DNA of 64,000 bases from Alphaproteobacteria bacterium (GCA_019247845.1 JAFBAL010000038.1:122263-186262); one strand, 5' to 3'. Shown: positions 53,067 through 62,467, counted from the first letter of the stretch. Notes: generated by a model from the sequence alone, not told the origin. Program-made: numbers and translations.

Positions 53067-53128
53067 CGCCTGTATACCCCGCGGCGTTCACTCTCGAAAG
53101 CGCGGAAGTGAAGCGTTTCCAAAAGGCT

Positions 53129-53143
53129 TTAACCTTTGGTTCA
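53129..53143. promoter_or_regulatory. CtrA-like half-consensus site
   Basis: TTAA-CCTTTGG-TTCA matches the alphaproteobacterial CtrA box TTAA-N7-TTAA at seven of eight positions. It lies 57 bases upstream of the polysaccharide export gene and between it and pepN. One such match in 64 kb can occur by chance, so this is a lead only. Confidence 0.3.
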
Positions 53144-53199
53144 CCAACTTCGCTAGCCAGTAGGGAAATCCTAAAGCCTCGCGCGCATAAGATCGCGTC

Positions 53200-53838
53200 A
53201 TGCGCGGCTTCGTGTTCGGTACAGCTCTGGTTTTCGCGTGCTGCGGCAACGCTGCCGCGGACGACGGGTTGCGCAAGAGCGAGACCGAGACCGTCGTCGT
53301 CACCGCGCCGTCGATGGACTACCGCCTCGGCGCCGGCGACAAGATCCGCGTCACCGTCTACAACGAGACCGACCTGTCGGGCGAGTTCCAGATCGACGGC
53401 ACGGGCTATGTGCGCCTGCCGCTGGTCGGCCAGGTGAAGGCCACGGGCCGCACCGCGCATCAGCTCGAAAGCGACGTCGGCTCGGCGCTGAGCGAAGGGT
53501 ATCTGAAGAACCCCCGCGTCTCGATCGAGGTCACGGCCTACCGCCCGTTCTACATCATCGGCCAGGTCAACCGCCCGGGCCAATACGCCTATGCCAGCAA
53601 CATGAGCGCGCTCGACGCCATCGGCATGGCGGGCGGCTTCACCGAGCACGCGGTGGAATCGACGGTCCATATCCGCCACGAAGGCGACGACAGGACTTAC
53701 GACGTGAAACCCGACGCGACCGCGATGATCCGTCCCGGCGACGTCGTCACCGTCGACCAGACTTTGTTCTGGGATTTCGCGCAGGTGCTCTCGCCCGCCT
53801 CGTCGACGGCGTCGATGGCCTATGTGTTCAGGCCCTGA
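53200..53838 (+). CDS. Polysaccharide export (OPX/Wza-like) protein
   Basis: The 212-residue protein has a signal peptide (MRGFVFGTALVFACCGNAAA), a PES domain (YRLGAGDKIRVTVYNETDLS, VRLPLVGQVKATGRT) and an SLBB-like region (PFYIIGQVNRPGQYAYASN). OPX proteins form or gate the outer-membrane channel for capsule or exopolysaccharide. It is short and lacks the C-terminal membrane helix of Wza, as many alphaproteobacterial members do. No polysaccharide synthesis genes are beside it. Confidence 0.87.
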   Translation: MRGFVFGTALVFACCGNAAADDGLRKSETETVVVTAPSMDYRLGAGDKIRVTVYNETDLSGEFQIDGTGYVRLPLVGQVKATGRTAHQLESDVGSALSEGYLKNPRVSIEVTAYRPFYIIGQVNRPGQYAYASNMSALDAIGMAGGFTEHAVESTVHIRHEGDDRTYDVKPDATAMIRPGDVVTVDQTLFWDFAQVLSPASSTASMAYVFRP

Positions 53839-53920
53839 TCGGCAAGCGCAACAGGGCGAAGCACTTTTCTGCAAGCGCATTGGGCGAAGCACTTCTCTTC
53901 GCCCGTAATTGCGCGCAAAA

Positions 53921-54862
53921 TCAAGGCTGCTGCACGATCCTTATCGTCCAGAAATCGTCGGCCAGGTTGTCGGTCGTCAGATATTCGTACGGCATCGTGA
54001 AATAGCCGGCCTTGCCCCAATCGGCTCCCCAGGAATTGCGGATCAGGAAGCGCTGCGTCGCGTCGTCATAGCCGACCGCCATCACCGCATGACCGCCGAC
54101 CATGCCTTCGCCCTGCGCCGGCATGTCGAGCTCGCCCGACGCCATGACCTCCTGGCCCTCGAACGCGTCGTAGACGGTGAAGCCGAAGACGAAGGGATAG
54201 CCCGAAGCCAGACAGTTCTTCAGCTGGTCGAGCGTGTTGACCAGGCGGTCGTAGCTCAGCACGCGGTTCTTCGCGCCCGCGTCGTAGCACGGCTGCGGCG
54301 GCTGATTGACGAAGCGTCCCTCGACATAGTCCCAGCAGTCGGGTCCGTTGCCCTCGAAGCAGACGCCGAGCTTGGCGACCGATTTGATGCCGTCGCGGAT
54401 CTGCGCGCCGGGATCCTGGTCGACGGTCTGCTCCATCACGCGCTCGTTGTAATAGATGAACAGCCGCGACGGTATCTGGGCCGCATCGGCGCAGCCCTGC
54501 TTCATGCGGTCGAACTGGATGGCGGCGGCGATGGCGTTGCCGGTGCAGCTGCCCAGCTGGCCCTGGTTGTAGACCGGCGGACATTGCGGGCTGAGATCGA
54601 CCTTCGCGGGTGCTGCGACGATCGGCACCGCCTTGTACATCAGGTCGCGCACGTCGGGCAGGTCGGGCACCCAGCCGAACCTGGTGATCCTGTTGCGCTT
54701 CAGGATGTCGGTGGGCAGGGGCGCGGCCGGCGCGGATTTCTTCTTCGCGGGTCTCTTCGCGGGTTTCCCGGCCGGCTTCGTCGCGGCCTTCTTCGCGGGC
54801 GGTTTGCGCGTCTGCGTTTTCTTCTTCGCCTTGCCCGCTTTCTTGAGCGTCTTGCGCGCCAT
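53921..54862 (-). CDS. Papain-fold (C1A) cysteine peptidase with Lys/Ala-rich N-terminus
   Basis: The 313 residues have a complete papain triad: oxyanion Gln and nucleophile in NQGQLGSCTGNA (Q100, C106), His258 in VGGHAVMAVGYDD, and Asn276 in IRNSWGADWG. The first 48 residues are almost only Lys, Ala, Pro and Arg (MARKTLKKAGKAKKKTQTRK start), like a histone-H1-type tail and not a signal peptide. The tail may bind nucleic acid or polyanions, or serve as an autoinhibitory part. C1A peptidases are uncommon in alphaproteobacteria. Confidence 0.87.
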   Translation of the reverse strand: MARKTLKKAGKAKKKTQTRKPPAKKAATKPAGKPAKRPAKKKSAPAAPLPTDILKRNRITRFGWVPDLPDVRDLMYKAVPIVAAPAKVDLSPQCPPVYNQGQLGSCTGNAIAAAIQFDRMKQGCADAAQIPSRLFIYYNERVMEQTVDQDPGAQIRDGIKSVAKLGVCFEGNGPDCWDYVEGRFVNQPPQPCYDAGAKNRVLSYDRLVNTLDQLKNCLASGYPFVFGFTVYDAFEGQEVMASGELDMPAQGEGMVGGHAVMAVGYDDATQRFLIRNSWGADWGKAGYFTMPYEYLTTDNLADDFWTIRIVQQP

Positions 54863-54983
54863 GTCCCCCTCCGCGTTTCGCGCCGGAAAGGAAACAACTT
54901 TAAGAAGAGGCAGGCGAGTTAAATTTCCGCGCAGCCGGCGGATTTGGTGCTAAACCCTTGGCGGAAATGACGAAGGACCTCGC

Positions 54984-55823
54984 GTGACCAATCCCAACAG
55001 CACCGTGACCGTCGGCTCCGTCGCGATGGGCAACGCGCTTCCGCTCGCCATCATCGCGGGGCCGTGCCAGCTCGAGAGCCGCGCGCATGCGATGGAGATG
55101 GCGCAGGCCTTGAAGGAGATCGCGGCCAAGCAGGGCGTGGGGCTGATCTACAAGACGAGCTTCGACAAGGCCAACCGCACCAGCGGCGCGGGCAAGCGGG
55201 GGATGGGACTGGACGCGTCGCTTTCCGTCTTCGAGGAGATCCGCGAAAGGCTCAAGCTTCCCGTGCTCACCGACGTGCACGAGCGCGAGCAATGCGCGAT
55301 CGTGGCCGAGTTCGTCGACGTGCTTCAGATCCCGGCCTTCCTGTCGCGCCAGACCGATCTCATCGTCGCCGCGGCGCGGACCGGCAAGGTCGTCAACGTC
55401 AAGAAGGGCCAGTTCCTGGCGCCTTGGGACATGAAGAACGTCATCGCCAAAGTGACCGAGGCCGGCAATCCCAACGTGCTGGTCACCGAGCGCGGCGCGA
55501 GCTTCGGATACAACACCCTGGTCGTGGACATCACCGCCCTGCCCGAGATGGCCAAGTACGGCGCGCCCATCGTGATGGACGCGACGCATGCGGTGCAGAA
55601 GCCCGGCGGGCAGGGCGCCTCGTCGGGCGGCAACCGCGACATGGCGCCCTATGTCGCGCGCGCCGCGGTCGCGGCCGGCGTCGCCGCCGTCTTCATGGAG
55701 ACGCATCAGGATCCGGACAACGCGCCGTCCGACGGACCGAACATGATCCGCATCAAGGACCTCGGCGCGATCGTCGCCGATCTCGTCGCCATCGACCGCA
55801 TCGTCAAGAAGCGGGACGCCTGA
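54984..55823 (+). CDS. kdsA: 3-deoxy-8-phosphooctulonate synthase
   Basis: KdsA condenses phosphoenolpyruvate with arabinose-5-phosphate to KDO-8-phosphate for lipid A-linked core. The 279-residue enzyme has LAIIAGPCQLESRAHAMEMA, YKTSFDKANRTSG, DVLQIPAFLSRQTDLI and GAPIVMDATHAVQKPG. The start is a GTG with GAAGGACCTC six bases before it. A Cys at the N-terminal AGPC suits the metal-dependent type. Confidence 0.95.
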   Translation: MTNPNSTVTVGSVAMGNALPLAIIAGPCQLESRAHAMEMAQALKEIAAKQGVGLIYKTSFDKANRTSGAGKRGMGLDASLSVFEEIRERLKLPVLTDVHEREQCAIVAEFVDVLQIPAFLSRQTDLIVAAARTGKVVNVKKGQFLAPWDMKNVIAKVTEAGNPNVLVTERGASFGYNTLVVDITALPEMAKYGAPIVMDATHAVQKPGGQGASSGGNRDMAPYVARAAVAAGVAAVFMETHQDPDNAPSDGPNMIRIKDLGAIVADLVAIDRIVKKRDA

Positions 55824-55903
55824 GGCGGCCGCCAACCGCCGAAGTCGGCGTCAATCGGCTTTCGTGATAGGGTAGAGCCCGCTGCTTCGGGCGGGGACCC
55901 ATC

Positions 55904-57247
55904 ATGCAAACGAACTTCCAGCTTTCGCGGCGCGGATTGCTCGCCGGTCTCGCGGTGCTTGCCGCGCGTCCGGTCTGGGCGCTGCCCTCCAACCCCGACG
56001 TGGTGGTGATCGGCGCGGGCGCGGCCGGCATCGGCGCCGCGCTGGAGCTGACGAAGCGCGGCCTCTCCTGCGTCGTGGTCGAGGCCGACAGCCGCATCGG
56101 CGGGCGCGCCTATACCGACACCACCACCTTCGGCATTCCCTTCGACATCGGCTGCGCCTGGATCCACGCCGCCGACCGCAACCCGTTCTACAAATACGCG
56201 CAGGACGACGGCTACAAGCTCCACTTCCACGACCTCAACTTGACGAGCCTCTATTACGGCCAGCGGCGCAGCGACGCGCGCGGCCTGAAGCGCGAACACG
56301 AGGCCGAGGAGACGATCCGCAAGAACTCCGAGCGCATCGCCAAGCGCCGCGACACCGCGGTGACCGCCGCCGTGCCGCAATGGACGCCGCCCTTCGAGGC
56401 GGCGGCGACCTATCTGGGTCCGATGGACATGGGCGTGGACTTGAGCGACCTGTCGACGACCGACTATGCCAGGTCCGCCGATCTCGATCCCAACTATCTG
56501 GTCTATGAAGGCTACGGCACGCTGGTCGCCAAGGTCGGCGAAAGCGTCCCGGTCAAGCTCTCGACGCCCGTGCGAACCATCCGCTGGGGCGAGGGCAAAG
56601 GCGTGCGCGTCGAGACCGACGCCGGCACCATCGAGGCGCGCGCCGCCATCGTCACCGTCTCGACGGGCGTGCTCGCGGCGGGCTCCATCCGCTTCGACCC
56701 CGTGCTGCCGGAGTGGAAAGAGACCGCCATCGGCGAGGTGCCGATGGGCCTGCTCGCCAAGATCCCGATGCTGATCCCCGGCGACCGCTTCGGCATCAAG
56801 CCTTTCGAGAACGTGCTGATCGAAACTCCCGGCCGCCAGGAGATCTATTTCCTCGCCTGGCCGTGGGAGAGCGACCTGATGGTCGGCTTCGTGGGCGGGG
56901 AGTTCGGCTGGCAGCTGTCGGCCGCGGGCGAGGATGCGGCGATCGACTTCGCCAAGCAGCGTCTGGCGCAGACCTTCGGCTCCGACGCGCCCAAGCGCGT
57001 GACCAAGGCGCTGTTCACCAAGTGGGCCAGCAATCCCTTGACGCGTGGCGCCTATGCGGCGTGCCTGCCCGGACACTATGTCGAGCGCGAGAAGCTCGGC
57101 CGGCCGCTCGCCGAGCGCGTGTTCTTCGCCGGCGAAGCGCTGGCGGGTCCGCTGATCCAGACCGCGGGCGGCGCGTTCCTGTCCGGCGAGGAGACCGCGA
57201 CCAAGGTCGCAGCCCAGCTCGCCGGACCGAGGGCCAAGGCGGCGTGA
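55904..57247 (+). CDS. Tat-exported flavin amine oxidase-like protein
   Basis: This 447-residue FAD amine-oxidase-family protein has a twin-arginine signal (LSRRGLLAGLAVLAARPVWA) and the FAD motif VVVIGAGAAGIGAALELTKR with RIGGRAYTDT. Its C-terminal FFAGEALAGPLIQTAGGAFL completes the FAD site. Relatives include monoamine and polyamine oxidases of plants and bacteria. Export folded through Tat suits a bound flavin. With speD/speE and the PotD-like protein in the window it could act on a polyamine, which is inference. Confidence 0.85.
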   Translation: MQTNFQLSRRGLLAGLAVLAARPVWALPSNPDVVVIGAGAAGIGAALELTKRGLSCVVVEADSRIGGRAYTDTTTFGIPFDIGCAWIHAADRNPFYKYAQDDGYKLHFHDLNLTSLYYGQRRSDARGLKREHEAEETIRKNSERIAKRRDTAVTAAVPQWTPPFEAAATYLGPMDMGVDLSDLSTTDYARSADLDPNYLVYEGYGTLVAKVGESVPVKLSTPVRTIRWGEGKGVRVETDAGTIEARAAIVTVSTGVLAAGSIRFDPVLPEWKETAIGEVPMGLLAKIPMLIPGDRFGIKPFENVLIETPGRQEIYFLAWPWESDLMVGFVGGEFGWQLSAAGEDAAIDFAKQRLAQTFGSDAPKRVTKALFTKWASNPLTRGAYAACLPGHYVEREKLGRPLAERVFFAGEALAGPLIQTAGGAFLSGEETATKVAAQLAGPRAKAA

Positions 57248-57670
57248 TCAGGCGCTGACCGCCATCCAGGCGCTCACGATGCCCCAGATCGTCGTGATCA
57301 AAAGGCCGATCGTGGCGATGAACGAGATCAGGAAGCCCGTGCTGCGCTTGGCGGGGTCCTGGACATAGCCGACGGCATACATGATCCGGCCGACGATCCA
57401 TACCAGCCCGAGCGCTCCGGTCGCATAGGGCCAGAGCATGAAATAGGCGTTGGACAGCCACAAGAGCGGCAGGAACACGACGAGCTGCTCGAGCATGTTC
57501 GTCTGCACCCGATAGGCGCATTCGAACTCGAGCGGGCCGGTCGTGGCCGGTGCCTTGACGCCGTGCTTCCCGCGCATCCGGCCGACGCGCAGGACGGTCC
57601 ACCAATAGACCAGCAAGGCGATGACGGTGACGATGGCGGTGAGCAGCGGCGCGTGCGCGACGTTCATCAT
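57248..57670 (-). CDS. MAPEG-family membrane protein, copy 1
   Basis: This 140-residue protein with four membrane segments shows the MAPEG patterns ECAYRVQTNMLEQLVVFLPL and YVQDPAKRSTGFLISF. MAPEG members include glutathione transferases and leukotriene synthases; bacterial ones are mostly uncharacterised. Full-length similarity with the next gene is high. The start at 57670 has an upstream hairpin (57675-57701) and GANTC palindrome (57708-57719). Confidence 0.85.
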   Translation of the reverse strand: MMNVAHAPLLTAIVTVIALLVYWWTVLRVGRMRGKHGVKAPATTGPLEFECAYRVQTNMLEQLVVFLPLLWLSNAYFMLWPYATGALGLVWIVGRIMYAVGYVQDPAKRSTGFLISFIATIGLLITTIWGIVSAWMAVSA

Positions 57671-57674
57671 GGCG

Positions 57675-57719
57675 GTGTTCCCCTTCGTTGCCGGGGAACA
57701 CTACCAGGATTCGCGAATC
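57675..57719. promoter_or_regulatory. Hairpin and GANTC palindrome between the MAPEG genes
   Basis: GTGTTCCCC (57675-57683) and GGGGAACAC (57693-57701) form a 9-bp stem. Next to it GATTCGCGAATC (57708-57719) is a perfect 12-bp palindrome holding two GANTC sites, and overlaps the MAPEG copy 2 stop. Both lie just upstream of copy 1. Confidence 0.4.
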
Positions 57720-58140
57720 AGGCGCTGACGGCGATCCAGGCGTTGGCGATGCCCCAGATCGTCGTGATCAGGAGAGCCAGCAGCGCCAGCGCCGAAATGA
57801 TGAATCCGGCCTCGCGCTTCGACGGGTCCTGCATATAGCCGATCGCATAGACGATGCGGCCGACGACCCATACCAGCCCGAGCGCGCCGGTCAGGTACGG
57901 CCAGGCCATGAAATAGGCGTTGGACAGCCACAGCAGAGGCAGGAACATCACCATCTGCTCCAGCGTGTTCATCTGCACGCGATAGGCGCATTCGAACTCG
58001 AAATTGCCGGTGACGGCCGGCGCCTTGATGCCGTGCTTGCTGCGCATTCCGCCGACGCGGAAGCCGGTCCAGAAATACATGAGCAGCGCGATGACGGTGA
58101 CGATGGCGGTGAGCAGCGACGCGTGCGCGACGTTCAGCAT
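57718..58140 (-). CDS. MAPEG-family membrane protein, copy 2
   Basis: This 140-residue paralogue of the preceding entry has the same length and motif order (ECAYRVQMNTLEQMVMFLPL, YMQDPSKREAGFIISA). The two differ at about one third of positions by eye, mainly in hydrophobic segments. Tandem duplication is the simple explanation. A hairpin terminator for the next upstream gene separates it from the secreted Gln/Gly-rich protein. Confidence 0.85.
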   Translation of the reverse strand: MLNVAHASLLTAIVTVIALLMYFWTGFRVGGMRSKHGIKAPAVTGNFEFECAYRVQMNTLEQMVMFLPLLWLSNAYFMAWPYLTGALGLVWVVGRIVYAIGYMQDPSKREAGFIISALALLALLITTIWGIANAWIAVSA

Positions 58141-58157
58141 GGAAATGGTCCCCTCGA

Positions 58158-58190
58158 AAAGCGGCTCCCGCGGTTTGCGTCGCGGGAGCC
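58158..58190 (-). terminator. Terminator of the secreted Gln/Gly-rich protein gene
   Basis: GGCTCCCGCG and CGCGGGAGCC (58163-58172, 58181-58190) are exact 10-base complements around an 8-base loop. On the minus strand GCTTTTC follows. It stands about 60 bases after the stop at 58250. Confidence 0.65.
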
Positions 58191-58249
58191 AGTTCGAGGA
58201 GAACCTATAGGGATTCGCCCTCTGCGCTTAGCGCGGAGGCGGCCGGTGC

Positions 58250-58825
58250 TCAGTGCTGCAGCTGCTGCGGCGGGGCGCTGGCGTCGTCATCCGACTGGTC
58301 GTAGGGCGCCTGGCCGGCATTCGGCGCGGCGCCCTGGTTGCGATGACGGCCGCCGTTTTGGCCGCCGTTCGGGGCGCCGTACTGGTTGTCGTACTGGCCG
58401 CCGCTCTGGCCGCTCTGGCCGTCATACTGGGCGCCGCCTTGGCCGTGGTGGCGGTACTGCTTGTTCTCGAGGCGGGCTTCCATGCGCTCCTTGCGCGCAT
58501 TGGGGAGCGCGTCCCACTTGGCCTGCAGCCCGTGCAGCCAGGAGTCGCGCTCCTTGGCGTTCATCGCCTTGACCTTTTGCAGCTCGGCGCGGCGCCAGGA
58601 GCGCTTCTGGTCGCGGGACATGCCGCGCGTCGCTTCCTTCATTTCCATGCGGAACATCATGAACTGGTCGGGAGACTGGAACAGCTGCTGCATGCGGGCC
58701 TGGTGGCGCGACATGGTCTGGCCCTGGGGCACCGAGACCTGGTCGGCCGAGGGCGGCGTGGCGAAGCTCGCTGTCGAGATCAGCGTCGCCGCGACGGCGG
58801 CCATGAGCATCCTGGGGGTATTCAT
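58250..58825 (-). CDS. Secreted Gln/Gly/Asn-rich protein
   Basis: This 191-residue product has a signal peptide (MNTPRMLMAAVAATLISTASFA) and a helical middle of Met/Arg/Gln-rich repeats with RDQKRSWRRAELQKVKAMNA. The low-complexity C-terminal 60 residues hold repeats of GGQYD/GGQ(N/S)-type units (GGAQYDGQSGQSGGQYDNQY). The helical part recalls Spy/CpxP-like or DUF3106-type periplasmic proteins, but no clear match was recognised. The tail length may vary between strains because it is repetitive. Confidence 0.65.
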   Translation of the reverse strand: MNTPRMLMAAVAATLISTASFATPPSADQVSVPQGQTMSRHQARMQQLFQSPDQFMMFRMEMKEATRGMSRDQKRSWRRAELQKVKAMNAKERDSWLHGLQAKWDALPNARKERMEARLENKQYRHHGQGGAQYDGQSGQSGGQYDNQYGAPNGGQNGGRHRNQGAAPNAGQAPYDQSDDDASAPPQQLQH

Positions 58826-58855
58826 CGAGGGGGACTCCGTTTCTTTGAGGTGTAA

Positions 58856-60229
<1,374 letters not shown>

Positions 60230-60237
60230 GGTCTGCC

Positions 60238-61233
60238 TCAGTTCGACTCCGTGAGCCTGACGAACGGCGTCGCCCCGCCCCGGGCCAGGCAGGGGCCGAG
60301 GTTCAGGTTGTTGGTCTCCCCGGTCGTGCCCGAATTGGCGTTGCAACCGGGCTTCTTCGTCGTGCCGTCGTTCAGGTCGATCCGCACGGCCAGCTTGGTG
60401 CCCGCGTTGAAGTTGGCCGACGAGCCGCCGCCGTCGCCGATGACGTTGAACTCCGAGCCGTGCCAGCCGGTGGCCAGGAACACGACGCTGTCCTGGTTCG
60501 AGACCGCATAGCCCTGCGTTGCCGTCGTCATGTTGAGAGTATCGAACCCGCCCAGGTCCGCCGCACCGCCGATGCTGATATTGGGAAGCTCGGTGATCGG
60601 CTGCAGCGGCACCTGCACCGAGGGGCTGTTCTTGAAGCAGTCGTCGGAGACGCTGATCCAGCCGCTCGGGCAATGGACGCTGCCGCCGGCATAGTGGATC
60701 AGCCAGTACTGCATGAACGCCTGATGCTCGCCGCTCGAATAGACGTATTGCAGCCAGGCAAGGCACTTCGACGCGTCGAAGGACCCGGCGCAGGCCGGGT
60801 TGCCCGCCATGAAGTTCGAGTTGAGCTGAAGCGAATAGAAGTTCGGCCGCCCGCCCGAGCCGGTCTCGGACGTCAGCCCCTTCGCCCTCGGGAACGAGCC
60901 TTTCGCGTCGAGAGTGATGTTTTCGGTCACGCCGGCATAGTCGTTGCCGTCGCCCGTCGTCTGCGCGCCGTGATCGGTGCCCGTTGCCGGAATGTAAGCG
61001 CGCGTGGGCGCAACCGTGCAGGCGACCTGGTGCCAGACCGTCAGCGGATAGGCGGCTTGGTAGCAGCCCGGGCCCGGCGTCCTGGTGTGCGCGATCGCGG
61101 CGCGCCATGCGGCCTGGCGTTCGGCGGTCGCGGCGCGCCACGCCGCCTGGCGTTCGCCGGTCGCGTCGGCACGGGCCGCCTGTCCGATCAGGCTCACCGC
61201 CAGCGCGGCGCCGACGATCTTCATCGCTTTCAT
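60238..61233 (-). CDS. Secreted protein of unknown function
   Basis: The 331-residue product begins with a signal peptide (MKIVGAALAVSLIGQAARA after an alternative Met at residue 1-4). Two copies of ERQAAWRAA follow, in a 25-residue repeat. The main part (PGPGCYQAAYPLTVWHQVAC) is Cys-rich, with about eight cysteines (VACTVAP, GNPACAG, SKCLAW, VHCPSGW, DDCFKN, GCNANS, GPCLAR), suiting several disulfides. No catalytic motif was recognised. It is convergent with eno, eight bases from its stop. Confidence 0.65.
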   Translation of the reverse strand: MKAMKIVGAALAVSLIGQAARADATGERQAAWRAATAERQAAWRAAIAHTRTPGPGCYQAAYPLTVWHQVACTVAPTRAYIPATGTDHGAQTTGDGNDYAGVTENITLDAKGSFPRAKGLTSETGSGGRPNFYSLQLNSNFMAGNPACAGSFDASKCLAWLQYVYSSGEHQAFMQYWLIHYAGGSVHCPSGWISVSDDCFKNSPSVQVPLQPITELPNISIGGAADLGGFDTLNMTTATQGYAVSNQDSVVFLATGWHGSEFNVIGDGGGSSANFNAGTKLAVRIDLNDGTTKKPGCNANSGTTGETNNLNLGPCLARGGATPFVRLTESN

Positions 61234-61386
61234 GACGGATGCTCCCCTTGTCGCTGCATCGAGGCTGCGCCCCGCATGCAAGGCGGTCAAATTAAAGGAT
61301 TGTTTGCGACAAACCGCGACGGAAACCTACACGCACCTTGCGAACGGCGGGGCATTCGCGAAGTGCTTGATAAAGCGGCGCTCCTG

Positions 61387-61415
61387 GTGACACCGCTGCG
61401 GCTTTGTGCTATATA
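61387..61415 (+). promoter_or_regulatory. Promoter of the tandem toxin-antitoxin array
   Basis: GTGACA (61387-61392) and TATATA (61410-61415) are 17 bases apart. The predicted start falls at about 61422, which is the first base of the antitoxin ATG. The transcript may therefore be leaderless; no Shine-Dalgarno is visible. Confidence 0.5.
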
Positions 61416-61421
61416 AGCGAC

Positions 61422-61652
61422 ATGATGAAACGGCAGATTCAAACCATGCTCGAAGATTTCGATGCGTGGCCCGCGGAAAAGCAATGGGCGGCCTATCGGC
61501 TGCTCCAATGGCTTCAGGAAGACGACGACGCCGGCCGCGAGCTGACGCCGCAGGAAGAGGTCGAGCTGGACCAGGCCCTGGCCGAAGCCGACCGGAAGGA
61601 GTTCCTGACCGAAGACGAGATGAAGGCGTTCTTCGACAAGTTTCGCCCATGA
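61422..61652 (+). CDS. Antitoxin of tandem array, module 1
   Basis: This 76-residue, acidic, helical protein runs MMKRQIQTMLEDFDAWPAEK, LLQWLQEDDDAGRELTPQEE, ALAEADRKEFLTEDEMKAFF (in parts). It has the size and charge of antitoxins paired with RelE/ParE toxins, and it overlaps the downstream toxin start by ATGA. The exact family is not recognised. ATG at 61422 and 61425 are both possible. Confidence 0.7.
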   Translation: MMKRQIQTMLEDFDAWPAEKQWAAYRLLQWLQEDDDAGRELTPQEEVELDQALAEADRKEFLTEDEMKAFFDKFRP

Positions 61653-61960
61653 CCGCCGTCCTGTTCCTGCCGCGCGCGCGCTCGCAGCTCAAGGACATCC
61701 ACGCCCGTATCGCGCTCGGCGACGCGATCATGGCCCGGGCCTTCATCCTGCGCGTCGAGGAAGCGGCGGATACCTTGGCGCGCGATCCCGAGGCCGGCCG
61801 CCCGGTGCCGCGCCGCGACCTGCGCCGCTTCCCGCTCACGCCCTATCCCTACTCGCTCTATTACAAGCTCGACGGCGGCGAGGTTCGGGTGCTTTCGGTC
61901 CTGTCCGACGCGGGAACCGTGCCCCGGTTCCACGAGCCGGTGCAGGCTTTCGCGCGGTGA
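61649..61960 (+). CDS. RelE/ParE-family toxin, module 1
   Basis: This 103-residue protein has LPRARSQLKDIHARIALGDA, VEEAADTLARDPEAGRPVPR and PLTPYPYSLYYKLDGGEVRVL, the ParE/RelE pattern of a short beta-sheet toxin. Members inhibit gyrase (ParE) or cleave mRNA on ribosomes (RelE); which applies here is unknown. It is intact, unlike the toxin of module 2. Its stop overlaps the second antitoxin start (GTGA). Confidence 0.8.
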   Translation: MTAVLFLPRARSQLKDIHARIALGDAIMARAFILRVEEAADTLARDPEAGRPVPRRDLRRFPLTPYPYSLYYKLDGGEVRVLSVLSDAGTVPRFHEPVQAFAR

Positions 61961-62172
61961 GTATGAAGAAGAAAGCTTCCGGCAGCGTCCCGGCTTGCAG
62001 CTCGCCTGACCCCTTGAGCACCACTGATGCCGAAGCGGAGCTCTGGCCGTTGACTGATGAAGAGCGTGCCGACCTGGAAGAAGCGCTGCGCGAAATGGAG
62101 CGGGGCGAGGTAGCCAGTGAAGCTGAGATGGCTGAAATCTACCGGCTCGCCGGCAGATGGGGTGCTGTATAG
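61957..62172 (+). CDS. Antitoxin of tandem array, module 2
   Basis: This 71-residue protein has a GTG start overlapping the previous stop; an ATG two codons later is an alternative. The end, LTDEERADLEEALREMERGE, then VASEAEMAEIYRLAGRWG, resembles the C-terminal half of the module 1 antitoxin in its LTxEE/E-rich pattern. It shares 11 bases with the downstream toxin. Confidence 0.65.
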   Translation: MSMKKKASGSVPACSSPDPLSTTDAEAELWPLTDEERADLEEALREMERGEVASEAEMAEIYRLAGRWGAV

Positions 62173-62467
62173 CGCCTTGGCTAAGCGGCAGATGGCCGAA
62201 ATCCATCGCTACATCGCGCGCGACAATCCAGCTGCGGCGCAGAACGTTCTTCACCGGATTCTCGAAGTCGCGGAGTTCGTGGCCGCTCATCCGGGCACCG
62301 GACATGCCACCGTGTTGAAGGGCGTGCGTGCGATTCCGGCCAATCCTTATCCCTATGTGCTCTATTTTCGTGGCGACGGGACCGGTGTTCGATGCTGCGT
62401 GTCCTGCATGCCGCGGAGGCGACCGATGCTGCGAGAGGAGCCGAGCGCCCATCGCGCGCCGTGTTAA
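62162..62467 (+). pseudogene. ParE-like toxin, module 2, C-terminal frameshift
   Basis: From a GTG at 62162 the product reads LYSALAKRQMAEIHRYIARD, AAAQNVLHRILEVAEFVAAH, VRAIPANPYPYVLYFRGDGT, typical of ParE. Near 62391 the reading frame then gives GVRCCVSCMPRR, whereas the frame one base over gives MLRVLHAAEATD, the expected ParE C-terminus (VLHAAR). A single missing base after GTTCG accounts for it. The result is an altered last beta strand, which probably abolishes toxicity. A sequencing error is the alternative. Confidence 0.65.

Noticed and set aside
50413..53892. An extended pepN frame upstream of 53013
   Set aside because: The extra 293 codons overlap the polysaccharide export gene in antisense and have no M1 peptidase similarity.
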